64,000 nt of DNA from UBA11400 sp964550435 (GTDB taxonomy: Bacteria > Bacteroidota > Rhodothermia > Balneolales > HLUCCA01): positions 1-64,000 of the forward strand of contig CAZJZI010000008.1 in assembly GCA_964550435.1 (NCBI GenBank). Reading direction: 5' to 3'. Each line of letters starts with the position of its first letter. Position 1 is the stretch's first letter. Below are positions 61,695-64,000 of the stretch, in pieces. The notes beneath the pieces are model-generated. The model was not told where the DNA came from. It made no database searches and was given only the letters and a program-made list of their open reading frames with translations. The position numbers and the translations under genes are program-made.

Positions 61695-63374
61695 TCAAAC
61701 CTCCAATCCAAACTTCCTGGCATTGTCTCTGGCAATGTCATATCCAGCGTCCATGTGCCGAAAAATTCCCATAGCTGGGTCATTATGTAAAACACGACGT
61801 AATCTTCGCTCGGCTTCCTCTGTTCCGTCAGCAACAACAACCATCCCGGCATGCTGTGAGTACCCCATTCCAACGCCCCCTCCATGATGAAGAGAAACCC
61901 ATGTAGCGCCACCACAGGCGTTTGATAACAAATTCAAAAAGACCCAATCCGATACTGCATCAGATCCATCCAACATAGCTTCGGTTTCACGGTTCGGCGA
62001 CGCCACTGACCCACAATCCAAATGGTCACGTCCAATTACGATCGGTGCAGAAACTATCCCTTTTCTGACGAGATCATTGAATAGCACCCCAGCCTTCTCC
62101 CTTTCACCCATTCCAAGCCAGCAAATTCTTGCTGGAAGTCCCTGAAATGATATCTTTTCTTTCGCTTGTTTCAACCAACTTATAAGACCAATGTTTTCAG
62201 GAAAAGCCTGAATCAATGCTTCATCCGTTCGGTATATGTCATCTGGGTCACCGGATAGCGCTACCCATCTAAATGGCCCTTTCCCATCGCAGAATAATGG
62301 ACGAATGAACTCAGGGGTGAATCCTGGAATATCGAAAGCATTCTCACAACCCCCCTGCTTTGCAAATTCCCTGATGTTATTTCCATAATCAAAAGTAACT
62401 GCACCACGCTGTTTCAATTTCAGCATCAGTCGAACATGTCTTGCCATGCTCGAAATAGAAGCTTTTATGTAAGTATCGGGTTCGGCTTTTCGAAGCACAG
62501 TAGCTTCATTAAGTGAATACCCATTAGGTATATATCCATTTAACGGATCATGAGCTGAAGTCTGATCAGTGAGGATATCTGGTGTTACCCCATCTTCTAA
62601 TAATTTTTCAAGGACATCACCTGCGTCTCCAACCAAACCTACTGATAACGGTAACTGAGCTTCTATCGCTTCATTAATCCATTTCATTGCTTCAGCATAA
62701 TTTGTCGTCATCTTATCTATAAAACGGGTATTTAATCTTTTTTGAATCCTGGCCGGATCAATATCGACTCCAAGACAAACTGCTCCAGCCATGGTGGCTG
62801 CCAATGGCTGTGCTCCACCCATTCCCCCTAAACCCGCAGTAACAAGGAGTTTACCACTCAATTCACCTGCAAAATGTTTCCTTCCACACGCCATAAATGT
62901 TTCGTAGGTACCCTGAAGAATTCCTTGTGAACCGATATAAATCCAACTTCCAGCGGTCATTTGACCATACATCATTAAATCACGAGAGCGTAGCTCATTG
63001 AAATGATCCCAGGTTGCCCATGCAGGAACCAGATTACTATTGGCAATCAACACTCTGGGTGAATCTTTATGAGTCCGCACCACTCCTACTGGTTTCCCCG
63101 ACTGTACAAGTAATGATTCATCATCATTCAATTTCAAAAGAATCTCAATTATCTTTTGGAGTGATGTGACATTTCTTGCTGCTTGCCCAATACCCCCATA
63201 AACTACCAAATCATCAGGATTCTCTGCCACTTGCTGATCCAGATTATTCAACAACATCCTTATCGGTGCTTCCGTCAGCCAGGTTTTGGCGTGAAGCGTT
63301 GACCCTGTTGGGGACTTGTAAATCGGATGACTTGCATATGTTTCAATAAAGTGAGAAGTGTTCGAATCCATCAT
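61695..63374 (-). CDS. hutU: Urocanate hydratase (HutU)
   Basis: 559 residues, the usual size. It adds water to urocanate with tightly bound NAD used as an electrophile. NAD-binding region: GGLGGMGGAQPLAATMAG followed by DIDPARIQKRL. GQMTAGSWIYIGSQGILQGTYETF, FDYGNNIREFAKQGG, and LHHGGGVGMGYSQHAGMV near the C-terminus are diagnostic. Its ATG lies inside the end of hutH (32-nt overlap), so translation of the two is coupled. Confidence 0.97.
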   Translation of the reverse strand: MMDSNTSHFIETYASHPIYKSPTGSTLHAKTWLTEAPIRMLLNNLDQQVAENPDDLVVYGGIGQAARNVTSLQKIIEILLKLNDDESLLVQSGKPVGVVRTHKDSPRVLIANSNLVPAWATWDHFNELRSRDLMMYGQMTAGSWIYIGSQGILQGTYETFMACGRKHFAGELSGKLLVTAGLGGMGGAQPLAATMAGAVCLGVDIDPARIQKRLNTRFIDKMTTNYAEAMKWINEAIEAQLPLSVGLVGDAGDVLEKLLEDGVTPDILTDQTSAHDPLNGYIPNGYSLNEATVLRKAEPDTYIKASISSMARHVRLMLKLKQRGAVTFDYGNNIREFAKQGGCENAFDIPGFTPEFIRPLFCDGKGPFRWVALSGDPDDIYRTDEALIQAFPENIGLISWLKQAKEKISFQGLPARICWLGMGEREKAGVLFNDLVRKGIVSAPIVIGRDHLDCGSVASPNRETEAMLDGSDAVSDWVFLNLLSNACGGATWVSLHHGGGVGMGYSQHAGMVVVADGTEEAERRLRRVLHNDPAMGIFRHMDAGYDIARDNARKFGLEV

Positions 63375-64000
63375 TCAACTCAAATGTGTTTATAAGATGT
63401 GATAATTCTCCGCTGATAATCAACGAATGAATCTGATTGATATCCAGGCTCAACTCACGGTCAGCATCAATGAAATCAACACGTGATCGAATGAGGTCAT
63501 ATACTTGTTCAATTTTCGGGGTTGATCGGAGTGGACGTCTGAACTCAAGTGCCTGGGTCGCATATAGCAGTTCTATGGCAAGTATATACTCAACATTCTC
63601 TAGTATTTTCAGAACTTTACGCCCTGATATGGACCCCATAGACACATGATCTTCTTGGCCTAGTGATGTTGGTATACTATCTGCTGATGCCGGGAAACAT
63701 AATGTCTTGTTTTCAGAAGCAAGTGCAGCCGTAGTATACTGTGGAATCATAAGCCCTGAGTGCAATCCTGCATTCTGAATCAATAACTTAGGTAAATTGT
63801 ATCTACCTTCAATGAGCAAATAGCATCGTCTGTCAGAGATATTACCAAGCTCAGAAACTGCAAAAGCTGCATAATCCATGGGTAAAGCAATCAACTGGCC
63901 ATGGAAATTTCCACCACTAATTGATTCATTGGAGCCGAATATTACTGGATTATCTGTGACTGAGTTCAGCTCTATTTCCAATAACTCTTTCAAATGTAAC
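63343..64000 (-). CDS. hutH: Histidine ammonia-lyase (HutH), C-terminal part (runs off right edge)
   Basis: The last 219 codons are present; the start lies beyond the window. HutH deaminates histidine to urocanate using a self-made MIO group; the Ala-Ser-Gly triad that forms it is in the missing part. Recognisable in the part seen: NSVTDNPVIF, GGNFHGQLIALPMDY, ADSIPTSLGQEDHVSMG and ALEFRRPLRSTPKI, all typical of HutH. It is the first visible gene of the hutH-U-I-G operon. Confidence 0.95.
   Translation of the reverse strand, partial: LHLKELLEIELNSVTDNPVIFGSNESISGGNFHGQLIALPMDYAAFAVSELGNISDRRCYLLIEGRYNLPKLLIQNAGLHSGLMIPQYTTAALASENKTLCFPASADSIPTSLGQEDHVSMGSISGRKVLKILENVEYILAIELLYATQALEFRRPLRSTPKIEQVYDLIRSRVDFIDADRELSLDINQIHSLIISGELSHLINTFELNDGFEHFSLY

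Overview
The window is chromosomal DNA of an aerobic, Gram-negative bacterium of the Bacteroidota/FCB group. Four things point there. Three or more proteins end in type IX secretion (T9SS) sorting domains of the NYPNPFNP type. The respiratory chain uses alternative complex III with an A2-type caa3 oxidase, the arrangement known from Rhodothermus. The clearest promoters have the TTTG-N19/20-TAnnTTTG layout of the Bacteroidota housekeeping sigma factor. A SusC-like TonB receptor sits beside PorV/PorQ-like barrels. Rhodothermota or Balneolota is my best guess, by inference only. I see no rRNA, tRNA, CRISPR array, insertion sequence or prophage; almost everything is intact, tightly packed genes.

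Layout. 1-12.5 kb (minus strand): the outer surface. The 5' part of a GHL10-type glycosidase lies at the left edge. Next is a five-gene operon (TonB-dependent receptor, large T9SS-exported FN3 protein, PorV/PorQ-like barrel, TIG/propeller lipoprotein, T9SS-exported propeller), then a T9SS-exported peptidoglycan amidase and a small lipoprotein. 12.6-17.3 kb: housekeeping genes surE, panB, fabZ, ubiE/menG, a membrane protein and a ComF-like phosphoribosyltransferase. 17.5-26.9 kb (plus): RodZ-like HTH protein, ligA, a STAS protein, a sodium/solute symporter, the c-di-AMP phosphodiesterase pgpH, xerD and mtnA. 27-28.7 kb (minus): a yciO-like gene and pfkA.

28.8-44.2 kb is a respiratory island: a DUF420 protein, six alternative complex III genes (actA-F), a small conserved membrane protein, SCO1, the four caa3 oxidase subunits (ctaC-F) closed by a strong terminator, then divergent ctaA and ctaB for heme A. 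It takes electrons from menaquinol (the ubiE/menG gene is nearby) to oxygen. 44.3-47.9 kb: fumC and a fused 2-oxoacid dehydrogenase E1.

48-53.8 kb looks like a sphingolipid or glycosphingolipid locus: a serine palmitoyltransferase-like enzyme translationally coupled to a GNAT acyltransferase, two coupled GT4 glycosyltransferases, and a divergent NAD-dependent reductase/epimerase. A perfect 10-bp dyad lies in the divergent promoter. 53.8-59.5 kb (plus): an exported Ig-like protein, mutY with a near-complete Nudix box, a TPR histidine kinase and a TIGR02757 protein. 59.5-64 kb (minus): the histidine utilisation operon hutH-U-I-G, with hutH cut by the right edge.

The two parts most likely to be under-described are the receptor/T9SS/PorV operon, which has no SusD partner, and the putative glycosphingolipid locus with its operator-like dyad.
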